A stretch of DNA of 64,000 bases from Mycobacterium sp. E183 (GCF_001667735.1 NZ_LZJN01000184.1:1-64000); one strand, 5' to 3'. Shown: positions 45,272 to 54,936, counted from the first letter of the stretch. A program made the numbers and translations. The notes: generated by a model not told the origin, from the sequence alone.

Positions 45272-46252
45272 ATGCCATCGGCCCCACGTACGACCGGCGA
45301 ACCGCCGCTATTGCTGCTCGACGGGGCCAGCATGTGGTTCCGGTCGTATTTCGGGGTGCCGTCGTCGATCACCTCCCCCGACGGCCGGCCGGTCAACGCC
45401 GTCCGCGGATTCATCGACTCGATGGCCGTCGTGATCAGCCAGCAGCGTCCCAGCCGGCTGGTGGTCTGCCTGGACCTGGATTGGCGGCCGCAATTCCGGG
45501 TGGACCTCGTCCCGTCCTACAAGGCGCATCGAGTCGCGGAAGCCGAGCCCGAGGGCGAACCCGACGTCGAGGAGGTCCCCGACGATCTGACGCCGCAGAT
45601 CGACATGATCATGGAGTTGCTGGACGCCTTCGGCATCCCGACGGCAGGCGCCGAAGGTTTCGAGGCCGACGATGTGCTCGGCACGCTGGCCGCCCGCGAA
45701 CGCCACGACCCCGTGGTGGTGGTCAGCGGCGACCGCGACCTGCTGCAGGTGGTGTCCGACGATCCGGTGCCCGTCCGAGTCCTCTACCTGGGCCGGGGGC
45801 TGACCAAGGCCACCCTGTTCGGTCCGGCGGAGGTCGCCGAACACTACGGCGTGCCCGAACACCGGGCCGGCGCCGCCTACGCCGAGTTCGCGCTGATGCG
45901 CGGCGATCCCTCCGATGGCCTGCCGGGCGTCCCGGGTGTCGGGGAGAAGACGGCCGCGACCCTGCTGGCCCAGCACGGCTCGCTCGAACAGATCCTGGCG
46001 GCCGCCCACGATCCGAAATCGAAGATGGCCAAGGGTCTGCGCTCGAAACTGCTGGGCGCGACGGACTACATCGACGCCGCGGAACAAGTGGTCCGGGTGG
46101 CCACCGACGCACCCGTCAGCCTGTCGACCCCGACCGACGCCCTGCCGCTGGCGGCCGACGACCCGCACCGCACCGCGGAGCTGGCGACCCGACTGGGCGT
46201 CGGGTCGTCGATAGGGCGGTTGCAGAAAGCGCTCGACGCGCTGCCGGACTGA
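45272..46252 (+). CDS. 5'-3' exonuclease-like protein (Pol I N-terminal type, Rv2090-like), 326 aa
   Basis: A stand-alone flap/5' nuclease. The N-terminal catalytic domain has LLLDGASMWFRSYFG, VPSYKAHR, AEGFEADDVLGTLA and VVSGDRDLLQVV, carrying the metal-binding acidic residues. The helix-three-turn-helix DNA-binding part is DGLPGVPGVGEKTAATLL. No polymerase domain follows. The protein probably removes RNA primers or flaps in replication and repair. The ATG at 45272 is chosen. The much longer frame from 44252 is antisense of pepE. It ends 4 bases before the convergent DUF4333 gene. Confidence 0.92.
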   Translation: MPSAPRTTGEPPLLLLDGASMWFRSYFGVPSSITSPDGRPVNAVRGFIDSMAVVISQQRPSRLVVCLDLDWRPQFRVDLVPSYKAHRVAEAEPEGEPDVEEVPDDLTPQIDMIMELLDAFGIPTAGAEGFEADDVLGTLAARERHDPVVVVSGDRDLLQVVSDDPVPVRVLYLGRGLTKATLFGPAEVAEHYGVPEHRAGAAYAEFALMRGDPSDGLPGVPGVGEKTAATLLAQHGSLEQILAAAHDPKSKMAKGLRSKLLGATDYIDAAEQVVRVATDAPVSLSTPTDALPLAADDPHRTAELATRLGVGSSIGRLQKALDALPD

Positions 46253-46256
46253 CCGA

Positions 46257-46997
46257 CTACTGCGGGCGGCCCACTTCGTAGGTGCCCTTGTTGTCCTGGA
46301 AGGTCACCGTCACGTGCTTGGGGGCTCCGTCGATGCTGACGTCGCAGTCGAACGTGGCGCCCTTTTTGACGGTCGGGTTCTGGCCGTGGTTGCACTTGAC
46401 GTTTTGGACGTTCTTGGCGCCGTAACCGTTGGTTTCGTCGGAAAGGACCTGCTGCACACCCGCCTGCGCCTTATTCACGTCCAGCTTGGTGGTGACGAAG
46501 AACCCGGGCTGCCAGAAGCCGAGCACCAGCACGACGGCGATGAGCAGGAAGGCGATCACCCCGCCCACGCCGGCGATCACGGCGACCGACCGCTTCTTGG
46601 GCGGCTGCTGCTCATATGGCGCGTACTGCTGCGGGTACTGGCCCGGCTGCCCGTACTGCCCGGGCTGGCCATACTGGCCGGGCTGGCCATACTGGCCCGG
46701 CTGCCCGTACTGACCCGGCTGGCCGTACTGACCCGGCTGGCCGTACTGGCCGGGCTGCGCGTACTGGCCGGGCTGCGCGTAGCCGGGCTGCTGGGGGTAT
46801 TGCTGCGGATACGCCTGTTCGGCCGGCTGCTGGTACTGCGGGTACTCGGCGGGCGGCGTGTATGCCGGGGCCTGCCACGTCGCCTCCTGGCCCGGCTGCT
46901 GCTGCCACGGCGAACCGACCTGGGTCGGTTCGGACGACTGATCGCTACCTTGGCCGGGCGGTTGCCACTGCTGCTCCGGTCCCTGCGGTCCGCTCAT
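46257..46997 (-). CDS. Membrane protein with Gln/Pro/Tyr repeat N-terminus and DUF4333 domain (Rv2091c-like), 246 aa
   Basis: The first 130 residues are a disordered, Gln/Pro/Tyr-rich cytoplasmic region dominated by repeats of PGQYGQ. A single membrane helix (SVAVIAGVGGVIAFLLIAVV, about 137-160) follows, then an external domain of the DUF4333 family with two cysteines (NVKCNHGQN and TFDCDVSIDG) that probably form a disulfide. The function is unknown. Similar low-complexity tails in mycobacterial membrane proteins act in protein interaction. The start is ATG at 46997. Confidence 0.9.
   Translation of the reverse strand: MSGPQGPEQQWQPPGQGSDQSSEPTQVGSPWQQQPGQEATWQAPAYTPPAEYPQYQQPAEQAYPQQYPQQPGYAQPGQYAQPGQYGQPGQYGQPGQYGQPGQYGQPGQYGQPGQYGQPGQYPQQYAPYEQQPPKKRSVAVIAGVGGVIAFLLIAVVLVLGFWQPGFFVTTKLDVNKAQAGVQQVLSDETNGYGAKNVQNVKCNHGQNPTVKKGATFDCDVSIDGAPKHVTVTFQDNKGTYEVGRPQ
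46634..46785 (-). repeat. 18-bp tandem repeats encoding PGQYGQ
   Basis: About eight consecutive 18-bp units, each carrying the TACTG core when read on the plus strand, encode PGQYxQ. The units differ by a few synonymous bases, mostly C/G swaps. Repeat number is expected to vary among strains by slippage without breaking the reading frame. Confidence 0.8.
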
Positions 46998-47078
46998 CGT
47001 CTCTCCTCAGCCCCTTAGTGTCTTGGCACGCACTCTCGGCGTTGTGATTGATTGGATCTACGGTAGCTTCGGCACAGC

Positions 47079-49889
47079 CTACCCGGCGTCAACAGCGACG
47101 ACGCCGCGCCGAACGTCATTGATGGCGCGCTTGGCCGTGGCCCGCAACTCGGGATCGGGGGCGGCGTTGCGGACCTGGTCCAACAGATCCAGCACCTGGC
47201 GGCACCAGCGGACGAAATCACCCGCCAGCAGCGGCGAGCCGGCGCCGGCCGGGTCGACGGCCGCCAGGGCCGCGGCCAGGTCACCGGTCTTGGCCCAGCG
47301 ATAGATGACGTTGACGAAGCCGTCGTCGGGTTCCCGGCTCGGCGCGATCCGATGGGTCTGCTCGTCGGAGCGCAACGCGTACGACAGCCGCGACGTTTGC
47401 TGCAACGCCTGTCGCACCCGCTGAGTGGGCGCCTCGGCGGCGAACGCCGCGCGCGGGCCTTCACCACCGCGGCTCTCGTACAGGACCGCCGAGACCACCG
47501 CCGCCAACTCGGGCGGTTTCAGATCGGCCCACGCGCCGGTCCGCAGGCACTCGGCGACCAGCAGATCGCTCTCGCTGTAGATGCGGGCCAGCAGCCGGCC
47601 GTCGTCGGTGACGTGGGGATCGGTCTCCGGGCCCTGGATGAAGCCGCGCTCGGTGAGCAGGCCGACGATCCGGTCGAAGGTCCGCGCCAGCGAATTGGTC
47701 GCGGCGGCAACCTTTTTCTCCAGCTGCGCGTTGTCCCGTTCGATGCGCAGATACCGCTCGGCCTGCCGGACTCGCGACTCCAGCCCGGCGCTGTTGTGCG
47801 ACGGGTGCCGGCGCAGCTCCTCCCGCAACGAGGCCAGCTCCGGGTCGTGGAACGCCCCGTCGTGGTCGCCACGGCCGCCGCGGCGCCTGGCCGGAACGGC
47901 CAGCCCGGCCGCCGCCGACCGCAGCGCTGACGCCAGGTCACGCCGGACCCGCGGCTGGCGGTGCTCGACCCGCTTGGGCAATGGCATCGAGCCGACCGGA
48001 GCCGACGCGCCCGAGTAGTCGGCCGTGGAAATCCTTCCCGCCCAGCGGTTTTCCGTGAGCACCAACGGGCGCGGGTCATCGCCGTCGCGGGCCGATTCCA
48101 GCACCACCGCCAGCCCGCCGCGCCTGCCATGGGTGATGTTGATGATGTCGCCGCGCCGCAGTGCGGCCAGGGCGTCGCTGGCCGCCTGACGGCGCTGCAG
48201 ACGCGACGCGCGGGACTGCGCGCGCTCCATCTCCGAAATGCGAGCGCGCAGCCGCGCGTAGTCGAGGATCGGGGCCTGCGGGCCGCCCAGCTCGGCGGCG
48301 ATCTCGGCGAGCATCGCGTTGCCGCGCTCGATTCCGCGGACCAGGCCGACGACGGAGCGGTCGGCCTGATACTGGGCGAACGACTGCTCCAGCAGCCGGT
48401 GCGCCTGCTCGGGCCCCATCTGCTGCACCAGGTTGATCGTCATGTTGTACGACGGGGCGAACGAGCTGCGCAGCGGGAAGGTGCGGGTGGAGGCGAGGCC
48501 CGCCACGGCGGACGGCTCGGTGTTCTCGTCCGTGGGATTCCACAGGACCACCGCGTGACCCTCGACGTCGATGCCGCGCCGCCCGGCGCGGCCCGTCAGC
48601 TGCGTGTACTCCCCCGGTGTCAGCGGCATGTGCTGCTCGCCGTTGAACTTGACCAGCCGCTCGAGCACCACCGTGCGGGCGGGCATGTTGATGCCGAGCG
48701 CCAGCGTCTCGGTCGCAAACACCGCCTTGACCAGACCGGCGGTGAACAGCTCCTCGACGGTGTGCCGGAACACCGGCAGCATCCCGGCGTGGTGGGCCGC
48801 CAGGCCGCGCAGCAGCCCCTCCCGCCACTCGTAGTAACCGAGCACCGCCAGGTCGGCGTCGGCGAGATCGCCGCAGCGGTGGTCGATCACCTCGGCGACC
48901 TGCGCCCGTTCCTCCTCGGTGGTCAACCGGAGCGGCGAGCGCAGACACTGCTGGACGGCGGCGTCGCAGCCGGCTCGAGAGAACACGAACGTGATCGCCG
49001 GCAGCAGCCCCTCGGAGTCCAGCGTCGCGATCACGTCCGCCCGCCCCGGTGGCCGGTAGAACCGCGGCCGGCCGGGCGCGCCGCGTCCACCGCGCCCGCG
49101 CCGCGGCTGCCAGTCCGACATCCGGTCGGCCTCCCGGCGATGCGCGATGTGGCGCACCAGGTCCGGGCTGACGCGCGCCTCGTGGCCGGCGACCGGCTGC
49201 CCGCCGGCTTCCGAGCTGCGGTAGTCGAAAAGGTCGAAGAGCCGCTTGCCCACCAACACGTGCTGCCACAACGGCACCGGCCGGTGCTCGTCGACCACCA
49301 CGGTGGTATCGCCCCGCACCGTCTGGATCCAGCCGCCGAATTCCTCGGCGTTGCTCACCGTCGCCGACAGGCTGACCACCCGCACCTCGTCGGGCAGGTG
49401 CAGGATCACTTCCTCCCACACCGGGCCGCGCATCCGGTCGGCCAGGAAATGCACCTCATCCATCACGACGTAGGAAAGCCCTTGCAGCGCAGGCGAATCG
49501 GCGTAAAGCATGTTGCGCAGCACCTCGGTGGTCATCACCACCACGGGGGCGTCGGCGTTCACCGACATATCACCGGTCAGCAGGCCGATCCGGTCGCGGC
49601 CGTAGCGCGCGATCAGATCGGTGTGCTTCTGGTTGCTCAGCGCCTTGAGTGGCGTGGTGTAGAAGCACTTGCCGCCGGCGGCCAGCGCCAGGTGCACGGC
49701 GAACTCCCCCACCACCGTCTTGCCGGCGCCGGTCGGGGCGCACACCAGCACGCCGTGGCCTCGTTCCAGCGCCGCGCATGCGCGCTGCTGGAAACCGTCG
49801 AGCGCGAAGGGCAATTCGGCGGTGAACCGGGTCAGCTCGACGAGCTCCGTTGCGTCCTTCGGCACCGACGGTTTAGGTGACATCGTCAT
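47079..49889 (-). CDS. helY: DEAD/H-box RNA helicase HelY (Ski2/Mtr4-like), about 936 aa
   Basis: A superfamily 2 helicase. Walker A lies in VLVCAPTGAGKTVVGEFAVH, motif II in VVMDEVHFLADRMRGPVWEE, motif III is SLSATVSNAEEF and motif VI is QLTGRAGRRGIDVEGHAV. The C-terminal half resembles the arch/helical region of Ski2-like proteins (about 560-936). It is expected to unwind structured RNA with ATP. The two possible ATGs at 49889 and 49883 both overlap the tatC stop by 11-17 bases. The longer upstream frame is antisense-like. The protein ends VVAVDAG. Confidence 0.94.
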   Translation of the reverse strand: MTMSPKPSVPKDATELVELTRFTAELPFALDGFQQRACAALERGHGVLVCAPTGAGKTVVGEFAVHLALAAGGKCFYTTPLKALSNQKHTDLIARYGRDRIGLLTGDMSVNADAPVVVMTTEVLRNMLYADSPALQGLSYVVMDEVHFLADRMRGPVWEEVILHLPDEVRVVSLSATVSNAEEFGGWIQTVRGDTTVVVDEHRPVPLWQHVLVGKRLFDLFDYRSSEAGGQPVAGHEARVSPDLVRHIAHRREADRMSDWQPRRGRGGRGAPGRPRFYRPPGRADVIATLDSEGLLPAITFVFSRAGCDAAVQQCLRSPLRLTTEEERAQVAEVIDHRCGDLADADLAVLGYYEWREGLLRGLAAHHAGMLPVFRHTVEELFTAGLVKAVFATETLALGINMPARTVVLERLVKFNGEQHMPLTPGEYTQLTGRAGRRGIDVEGHAVVLWNPTDENTEPSAVAGLASTRTFPLRSSFAPSYNMTINLVQQMGPEQAHRLLEQSFAQYQADRSVVGLVRGIERGNAMLAEIAAELGGPQAPILDYARLRARISEMERAQSRASRLQRRQAASDALAALRRGDIINITHGRRGGLAVVLESARDGDDPRPLVLTENRWAGRISTADYSGASAPVGSMPLPKRVEHRQPRVRRDLASALRSAAAGLAVPARRRGGRGDHDGAFHDPELASLREELRRHPSHNSAGLESRVRQAERYLRIERDNAQLEKKVAAATNSLARTFDRIVGLLTERGFIQGPETDPHVTDDGRLLARIYSESDLLVAECLRTGAWADLKPPELAAVVSAVLYESRGGEGPRAAFAAEAPTQRVRQALQQTSRLSYALRSDEQTHRIAPSREPDDGFVNVIYRWAKTGDLAAALAAVDPAGAGSPLLAGDFVRWCRQVLDLLDQVRNAAPDPELRATAKRAINDVRRGVVAVDAG

Positions 49890-50841
49890 GCTGGCCGGCG
49901 GTGAACGACGGCTCCCGCGCCGGCTCGTGTATCGGTGCGGGCGCCTCGATGACCGAGGCCTCGTCGTCCGGGATCGCGGTCTGCGCTTCGCGCTTTGCCT
50001 TCCGCCTGTCATGCAGGCGGGCGATCTGGATGGCGAACTCCAGCAGCACCGACAGCGCCACGCCCAACGCGGTCATCGAGAACGGATCGGACCCGGGCGT
50101 GAAAACCGCGGCGAACACGAACATCCCGAAGATCAGGCCGCGCCGCCAGGACTTGAGCCGCTCGTAGGTCAGCACGCCCGTCATGTTGAGCATCACGATG
50201 AGCAACGGGAACTCGAAGCTGACCCCGAACACCACCAGCAGGTTGATCAGAAACCCGAAGTACCGGTCCCCGGACAGCGCGGTCACCTGCACGTCGCTGC
50301 CGACCGTCAGCAGGAAGCCCAGCGCTTTGGACAGCACGAAGTAGGCCAGGATCGCGCCCGTGACGAACAGCGCCGCCGCGGGGATCACGAATCCGACCGC
50401 GAAGCGGCGCTCCTTTTGGTACAGCCCCGGCGTGATGAACGCCCAGAGTTCGTAGAACCACACCGGGCAGGCCAGCACGACCCCGGCGGTCAGCCCGACC
50501 TTGAGCCGCAACATGAACTGGTCGAACGGCGCCGTGGCCAGCAGCCGGCATTGACCGTCGGCGCTGATGCTGGCGCGCGCCGACTGAGGCAGGGAACAGT
50601 ACGGGTGGCGCAGCCACTCGCCGAGGCTTTCCAGCCCGAAGATCGAGTGCGAATACCAGAAGAACCCGAAGATCGTGGTGATCAAGATGGCGGCCAGCGA
50701 CAGCAGCAACCGGGTGCGCAGCTCGGTCAGGTGATCGACGAGCGACATCGTCGCGTCGGGGTTGGTGCGGCTGCGCCTGTTACGCGGATTGAGACGCTTC
50801 AGCACGCCGGCAGTGCGCGCTGAAACCTTGAAAACTTTCAC
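49873..50841 (-). CDS. tatC: Twin-arginine translocase subunit TatC, 322 aa
   Basis: A six-helix membrane protein that recognises twin-arginine signal peptides. The conserved start MSLVDHLTELRTRLLLSLAA (from residue 32), the periplasmic region and the late FGVSFEFPLLIVMLNMTGVL block identify it. An N-terminal extension of about 30 basic residues and an acidic C-terminal tail are as in other mycobacteria. The GTG at 50841 is taken as start, though a GTG five codons later is possible. It is followed by helY with overlapping codons and preceded by tatA. Confidence 0.95.
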   Translation of the reverse strand: MKVFKVSARTAGVLKRLNPRNRRSRTNPDATMSLVDHLTELRTRLLLSLAAILITTIFGFFWYSHSIFGLESLGEWLRHPYCSLPQSARASISADGQCRLLATAPFDQFMLRLKVGLTAGVVLACPVWFYELWAFITPGLYQKERRFAVGFVIPAAALFVTGAILAYFVLSKALGFLLTVGSDVQVTALSGDRYFGFLINLLVVFGVSFEFPLLIVMLNMTGVLTYERLKSWRRGLIFGMFVFAAVFTPGSDPFSMTALGVALSVLLEFAIQIARLHDRRKAKREAQTAIPDDEASVIEAPAPIHEPAREPSFTAGQHDDVT

Positions 50842-50886
50842 GACGCTCGTTCAGTAGCGCTCGGGCCCCGCGACGATGACGGCGGG

Positions 50887-51174
50887 CTACGCCGGGCGTG
50901 CTTCGGTGTGCCCCTGCTCGGCCGCCGGAGCGTCGACACGCTGCGACTGCACGGGAGTGGGGTTCGCCGCGGAGGGGGCGCTGTTGGTCGCGCTGTTGGT
51001 CTCCAAAGCCGACGACTCCGCTTTGTTCTCGGTCTGCATTTCGCGCAGCTCAGACTTGAAGATGCGCATCGACTTGCCCAGCGAACGTGCTGCATCGGGG
51101 AGCTTCTTGGCACCGAAGAGCAGGATCACCACCACGGCGAGGATCGCCCAGTGCCACGGACTAAGACTGCCCAC
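50887..51174 (-). CDS. tatA: Twin-arginine translocase subunit TatA, 95 aa
   Basis: One N-terminal membrane helix (GSLSPWHWAILAVVVILLFG) followed by the amphipathic helix (KKLPDAARSLGKSMRIFKSE) and a disordered tail. It forms the pore-like oligomer with TatC. The GTG at 51174 is supported by GGAGG (51187-51183) 8 bases upstream. The longer frame to 51225 is rejected on that basis. tatC follows 45 bases downstream on the same strand. Confidence 0.95.
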   Translation of the reverse strand: MGSLSPWHWAILAVVVILLFGAKKLPDAARSLGKSMRIFKSELREMQTENKAESSALETNSATNSAPSAANPTPVQSQRVDAPAAEQGHTEARPA

Positions 51175-51246
51175 TTTGATTACCTCCAGACGTCTACCCG
51201 ATGCTACCGCAGCGCGGCGATACACCGGACCGCCCGCGCCGTGGCC

Positions 51247-52218
51247 TCAGGGGGCAAGCGCCCGGTAGGACTCGAGGGCCGCCGCCGCCGCATCCCGGAC
51301 ACGTACCGCCAGCGACTCCGGTTCAAGCACCCGCACGGCCGACCCGAAGCCCAGCACGAGGCGGGTCATCCAGTCCTCGGAGGCGTAGGTCATCACCGCC
51401 TCGCAGGACCCGTCCGGCAGCTCCCGCACGTCGCGCATCGGGTAGTACTCGAACATCCACGACGCCGACGGCGCGATCCGCAGCCTGGCCGACGGCAGCG
51501 ACGGGTCGCCGTCGAACAGGGAGGTGTCCGGCGGCGCCTGTAGCGCCAGTTCGGGCGGGGCCGCCGGCTCGTCCAACTCGGTGGCGTCGACGATGCGGTC
51601 GAAGCGGAACAGCCGCACCCCTTCGGCCTCGCGTGACCAGGCCTCCAGGTAGCTGTGGCCGCCGATCAGCAGCACGCGGATGGGGTCGACGATCCGGCTG
51701 GTCAGGGTGTCGTGCGACGCGGAGTAATAGTCGATGGCCAGCGCGTGTTTGGACTGCACCGCGGTGCGCACCGCGGCCGCGGCGTGGCTCTCCGCGGGTG
51801 CCTGCTCGTCGACCGCTGCCGCCGACCCGGTGGCGTCCTGCCCGACGGCACCCGCCGCGGCCTCGATCTTGGCGATCGCGCTGCGCGCCGCCTCCGGATC
51901 CACGACGCCCGGAATGTCGGCGAGCGCGCGCAGGGCCACGAGCAGACCGGTGGCCTCGGGCGAGGTGAGTTTGAGGGGCCGGTCGATGCCCGCGGAGAAG
52001 GTGACCTCGATGGTGTCGCCGGCGAATTGGAAGTCGATCAGGTCTCCCGGGTAGTAGCCGGGCAGCCCGCACATCCAGAGCTGGTTGAGGTCCTCTTCCA
52101 GCTGCTTGGCGGACACCCCGAGGTCGGCGGCGGCCTTGGCGCGGGTGACCCGCGGGTTGGCCTGGAAGTACGGCACCATGTTGAGCAGCCGGACCAGGCG
52201 TGTGGATATGGCGGTCAC
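51247..52218 (-). CDS. pafC: WYL-domain transcription regulator PafC, 323 aa
   Basis: With PafB it forms the activator of the mycobacterial RecA-independent DNA-damage response. The N-terminal helix-turn-helix region is TRLVRLLNMVPYFQANPRVT with ADLGVSAKQLEEDLNQLWMC. The WYL domain lies in the C-terminal half (HALAIDYYSASHDTLTSRIV, then GHSYLEAWSREAEGVRLFRF). The GTG at 52218 overlaps the pafB TGA (GTGA), so translation is coupled. tatA follows after 72 bases. Confidence 0.94.
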   Translation of the reverse strand: MTAISTRLVRLLNMVPYFQANPRVTRAKAAADLGVSAKQLEEDLNQLWMCGLPGYYPGDLIDFQFAGDTIEVTFSAGIDRPLKLTSPEATGLLVALRALADIPGVVDPEAARSAIAKIEAAAGAVGQDATGSAAAVDEQAPAESHAAAAVRTAVQSKHALAIDYYSASHDTLTSRIVDPIRVLLIGGHSYLEAWSREAEGVRLFRFDRIVDATELDEPAAPPELALQAPPDTSLFDGDPSLPSARLRIAPSASWMFEYYPMRDVRELPDGSCEAVMTYASEDWMTRLVLGFGSAVRVLEPESLAVRVRDAAAAALESYRALAP

Positions 52219-53210
52219 GACGGCCCCCCGCCGTCCAGGTGGGAGCCAAGCCGCGCCAGGACGTCGTCGCGCAGCTGCTGCGGTTCGAGCACGACCGCGT
52301 CGGCCCCATAGCCGGCGATGTCGCCCGCCAGCCGGTCGCTGGACCCGATGTCCAGTTCGATCACCTCCCCGTCGCGGCCGCCCAGTTGCCGCGCGCCGGT
52401 GGACCGCCCAGCGCGCCGCAGCGCGGTGGCCCGCCCGTCGGCGACCCATACCCGCGCCTGCCCACCGGTCGGCGTCTCGGCGATCGTCCGGGCCACGATA
52501 TGGCGCAAATCCACATCCGCGGGCACCACCACCGCCCCGGCCGGGCCGATCGGCCGGACCTCGGCGCCGATCCGCGACAGCCGGAAGGTCCGGGTGGCGT
52601 CGCGGTCGCGATCATGACCCACCAGGTACCAGCGGCCCTTCTGGGTGACGACGCCCCACGGCTCCACGGTGCGCACGCTGTACGGCTCGGCGCGCGAGGG
52701 CCGGTGCGGGAACTGCACCGCCTGCCGGGAATCGATGGCCGACAGCAGGATTCCGAGAACCTCTTCCGAACCGCGCAGCCCGGGCACCCCGGCCGGTGAG
52801 GCGATCGCCACCGGCGCATCGGGGTCGACGTCCACGCCCGCGGCGCGCAGCTTGAGCAGCGCACCCTGGGTGGCGGTGATCAATTCGGGCGACTCCCACA
52901 ATTGGGTCGCGACGGCTACCGCGGCCGCCTCGTCGGGAGTCAGCTCGACCGCCGGCAGCGCGTAGGCGTCCCGGTTGATCCGGTACCCCTCGGTGGGCTC
53001 CATGGCCGACGCCCTGCCCACCTCGAGCGGGATGCCCAGGTCGCGCAGCTCGTTCTTGTCCCGCTCGAACATGCGGGAGAAGGCCTCGGCGCTCGGGCTG
53101 TCCGCGTAACCGGCCACGCTGGACCTGATCTTCTCCGCGCTGATGTAGCCGCGGGTGGACAGCAGGGCGATGACGAGATTGACCAACCGCTCGACTTTCG
53201 AGGTCGCCAT
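52215..53210 (-). CDS. pafB: WYL-domain transcription regulator PafB, 331 aa
   Basis: Partner of PafC in the DNA-damage regulator PafBC. The N-terminal winged-helix (SKVERLVNLVIALLSTRGYI and onward) is followed by a WYL domain with RTVEPWGVVTQKGRWYLVGH and DRDRDATRTFRLSRIGAEVR. The ATG at 53210 is preferred to a GTG two codons upstream. A gap of 188 bases separates it from pafA, with no gene visible in it. Confidence 0.94.
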   Translation of the reverse strand: MATSKVERLVNLVIALLSTRGYISAEKIRSSVAGYADSPSAEAFSRMFERDKNELRDLGIPLEVGRASAMEPTEGYRINRDAYALPAVELTPDEAAAVAVATQLWESPELITATQGALLKLRAAGVDVDPDAPVAIASPAGVPGLRGSEEVLGILLSAIDSRQAVQFPHRPSRAEPYSVRTVEPWGVVTQKGRWYLVGHDRDRDATRTFRLSRIGAEVRPIGPAGAVVVPADVDLRHIVARTIAETPTGGQARVWVADGRATALRRAGRSTGARQLGGRDGEVIELDIGSSDRLAGDIAGYGADAVVLEPQQLRDDVLARLGSHLDGGGPS

Positions 53211-53398
53211 TCGCACCAGGTTATAACCGTCGCCCGTGGTGCGCCTGCACCGGCCTGCGAGTCGCAGTTTTCACAATTGGCACATCAGTCACTAGTTCGC
53301 CGGGACCACCGGCTCGACGGATTTGATAGCGCCCGCGATATCAGTCGTGGCGCGCATCGGTGGGTACGAGCGACGGGTGTGGCAGCTGTGACCAGAAA

Positions 53399-54757
53399 CT
53401 ACATGCTGGCGATCAGCCGCTTGACCCGCTCGTCGACCGCCCGGAAGGGGTCCTTGCACAACACGGTCCGCTGGGCCTGGTCGTTGAGCTTGAGGTGCAC
53501 CCAGTCGACGGTGAAGTCGCGGCCCGCAGCCTGAGCGGCGCTGATGAATTCGCCGCGCAGCCGCGCCCGGGTGGTCTGCGGCGGGTGGTCGACGGCCTCC
53601 GCTATCTCCTCGTCGGTGGTGACGCGCGCCGCCAGGCCCTTGCGCTGCAGCAGGTCGAACACGCCGCGCCCACGCTTGATGTCGTGATAGGCCAGGTCCA
53701 GCTGGGCGATCTTGGGGTCGGACAGCTCCATGCTGTAGCGGTCCTGGTAGCGCTGGAACAGCTTGCGCTTGATCACCCAGTCGATCTCGGTGTCCACCTT
53801 GGCGAAGTCCTGGCTCTCGACGGCGTCTAGCTGACGCCCCCACAGGTCGACGACCTGCTCGATCTGGGCGTTGGGCTCGCGGGTCTGCAGGTGTTCGACG
53901 GCGCGGCTGTAGTACTCGCGCTGGATGTCCAGGGCGCTGGCCTGCCGGCCGCCGGCCAGCCGCACGGGCCGCCGCCCGGTGATGTCGTGGCTGACCTCGC
54001 GGATGGCGCGGATCGGGTTGTCCAGCGAGAAGTCACGGAAGGGGACGCCGGCCTCGATCATCTCCAGCACCAGCGCGGCGGTGCCCACCTTGAGCATGGT
54101 GGTGGTCTCGCACATGTTGGAGTCGCCGACGATCACGTGCAGCCGCCGGTACTTCTCGGCGTCAGCGTGCGGCTCGTCTCGGGTGTTGATGATCGGACGG
54201 CTGCGGGTGGTAGCCGAGGAGACGCCCTCCCAGATGTGCTCGGCGCGTTGCGACAGGCAGAACGTCGCCGCCTTCGGGGTCTGCAGCACCTTGCCGGCCC
54301 CGCAGATCAGCTGGCGCGTGACCAGGAACGGCAGCAGCACATCGGAGATCCGGGAGAACTCGCCGGCCCGCACGATCAGGTAGTTCTCGTGGCAGCCATA
54401 CGAGTTGCCCGCCGAGTCGGTGTTGTTCTTGAACAGGTAGATGTCGCCACCGATGCCCTCGTCGGCCAGCCGCTGCTCGGCGTCGATCAGCAGGTCTTCC
54501 AGCACCCATTCGCCGGCCCGGTCGTGGGTGACCAGCTGCACCAGGCTGTCGCACTCGGCCGTCGCGTACTCGGGGTGGCTGCCCACGTCGAGGTACAGGC
54601 GGGCGCCGTTGCGAAGAAAAACGTTCGAGCTGCGCCCCCACGACACGACGCGCCGGAACAGGTATCGGGCGACCTCGTCCGGCGACAGCCGGCGATGGCC
54701 GTGGAACGTGCAGGTGACACCGAACTCGGTCTCGATGCCCATAATTCGTCGCTGCAC
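53399..54757 (-). CDS. pafA: Pup-protein ligase PafA, 452 aa
   Basis: ATP-dependent ligase joining the C-terminal Glu of Pup to lysines of target proteins. It is a carboxylate-amine ligase fold related to glutamine synthetase: MGIETEFGVTCTFHGHRRL carries the first metal-binding Glu, ARLYLDVGSHPEYATAECD the conserved Asp, and FKNNTDSAGNSYGCHENYL and RPIINTRDEPHADAEKYRRL further active-site loops. Starts with GTG at 54757 (MQRRIMGIETEF), giving the standard 452 residues. pafA and prcA are separated by only 179 bases here. Confidence 0.97.
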   Translation of the reverse strand: MQRRIMGIETEFGVTCTFHGHRRLSPDEVARYLFRRVVSWGRSSNVFLRNGARLYLDVGSHPEYATAECDSLVQLVTHDRAGEWVLEDLLIDAEQRLADEGIGGDIYLFKNNTDSAGNSYGCHENYLIVRAGEFSRISDVLLPFLVTRQLICGAGKVLQTPKAATFCLSQRAEHIWEGVSSATTRSRPIINTRDEPHADAEKYRRLHVIVGDSNMCETTTMLKVGTAALVLEMIEAGVPFRDFSLDNPIRAIREVSHDITGRRPVRLAGGRQASALDIQREYYSRAVEHLQTREPNAQIEQVVDLWGRQLDAVESQDFAKVDTEIDWVIKRKLFQRYQDRYSMELSDPKIAQLDLAYHDIKRGRGVFDLLQRKGLAARVTTDEEIAEAVDHPPQTTRARLRGEFISAAQAAGRDFTVDWVHLKLNDQAQRTVLCKDPFRAVDERVKRLIASM

Positions 54758-54936
54758 GTAATCGAGCGTACTGGTTGTCTGACCGGGACGGTGCGGAAGC
54801 CGCGCCTACGGATCCGGACGAGTTTCGCGAAGCCCGCCAGGGCACCGCCTGGGGACCGCAACGGGACGTCGACAACTCGGACACCCGCGGGCGCGGTGTT
54901 CAGCCCGTAGCGAACACCGCACGCGGCGGGCCCGAG

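Noticed and set aside
44252..46252. 666-codon version of the exonuclease-like gene
   Set aside because: The first 340 residues are antisense to pepE. The conserved protein begins near the ATG at 45272.
47961..49880. 639-codon open frame on the plus strand opposite helY
   Set aside because: It mirrors helicase motifs in the antisense frame, is rich in Gln/Arg/His and shows no protein family.
53217..53398. Gap between pafB and pafA considered for a small RNA or gene
   Set aside because: No convincing frame, hairpin with U-tract or promoter pair was found.
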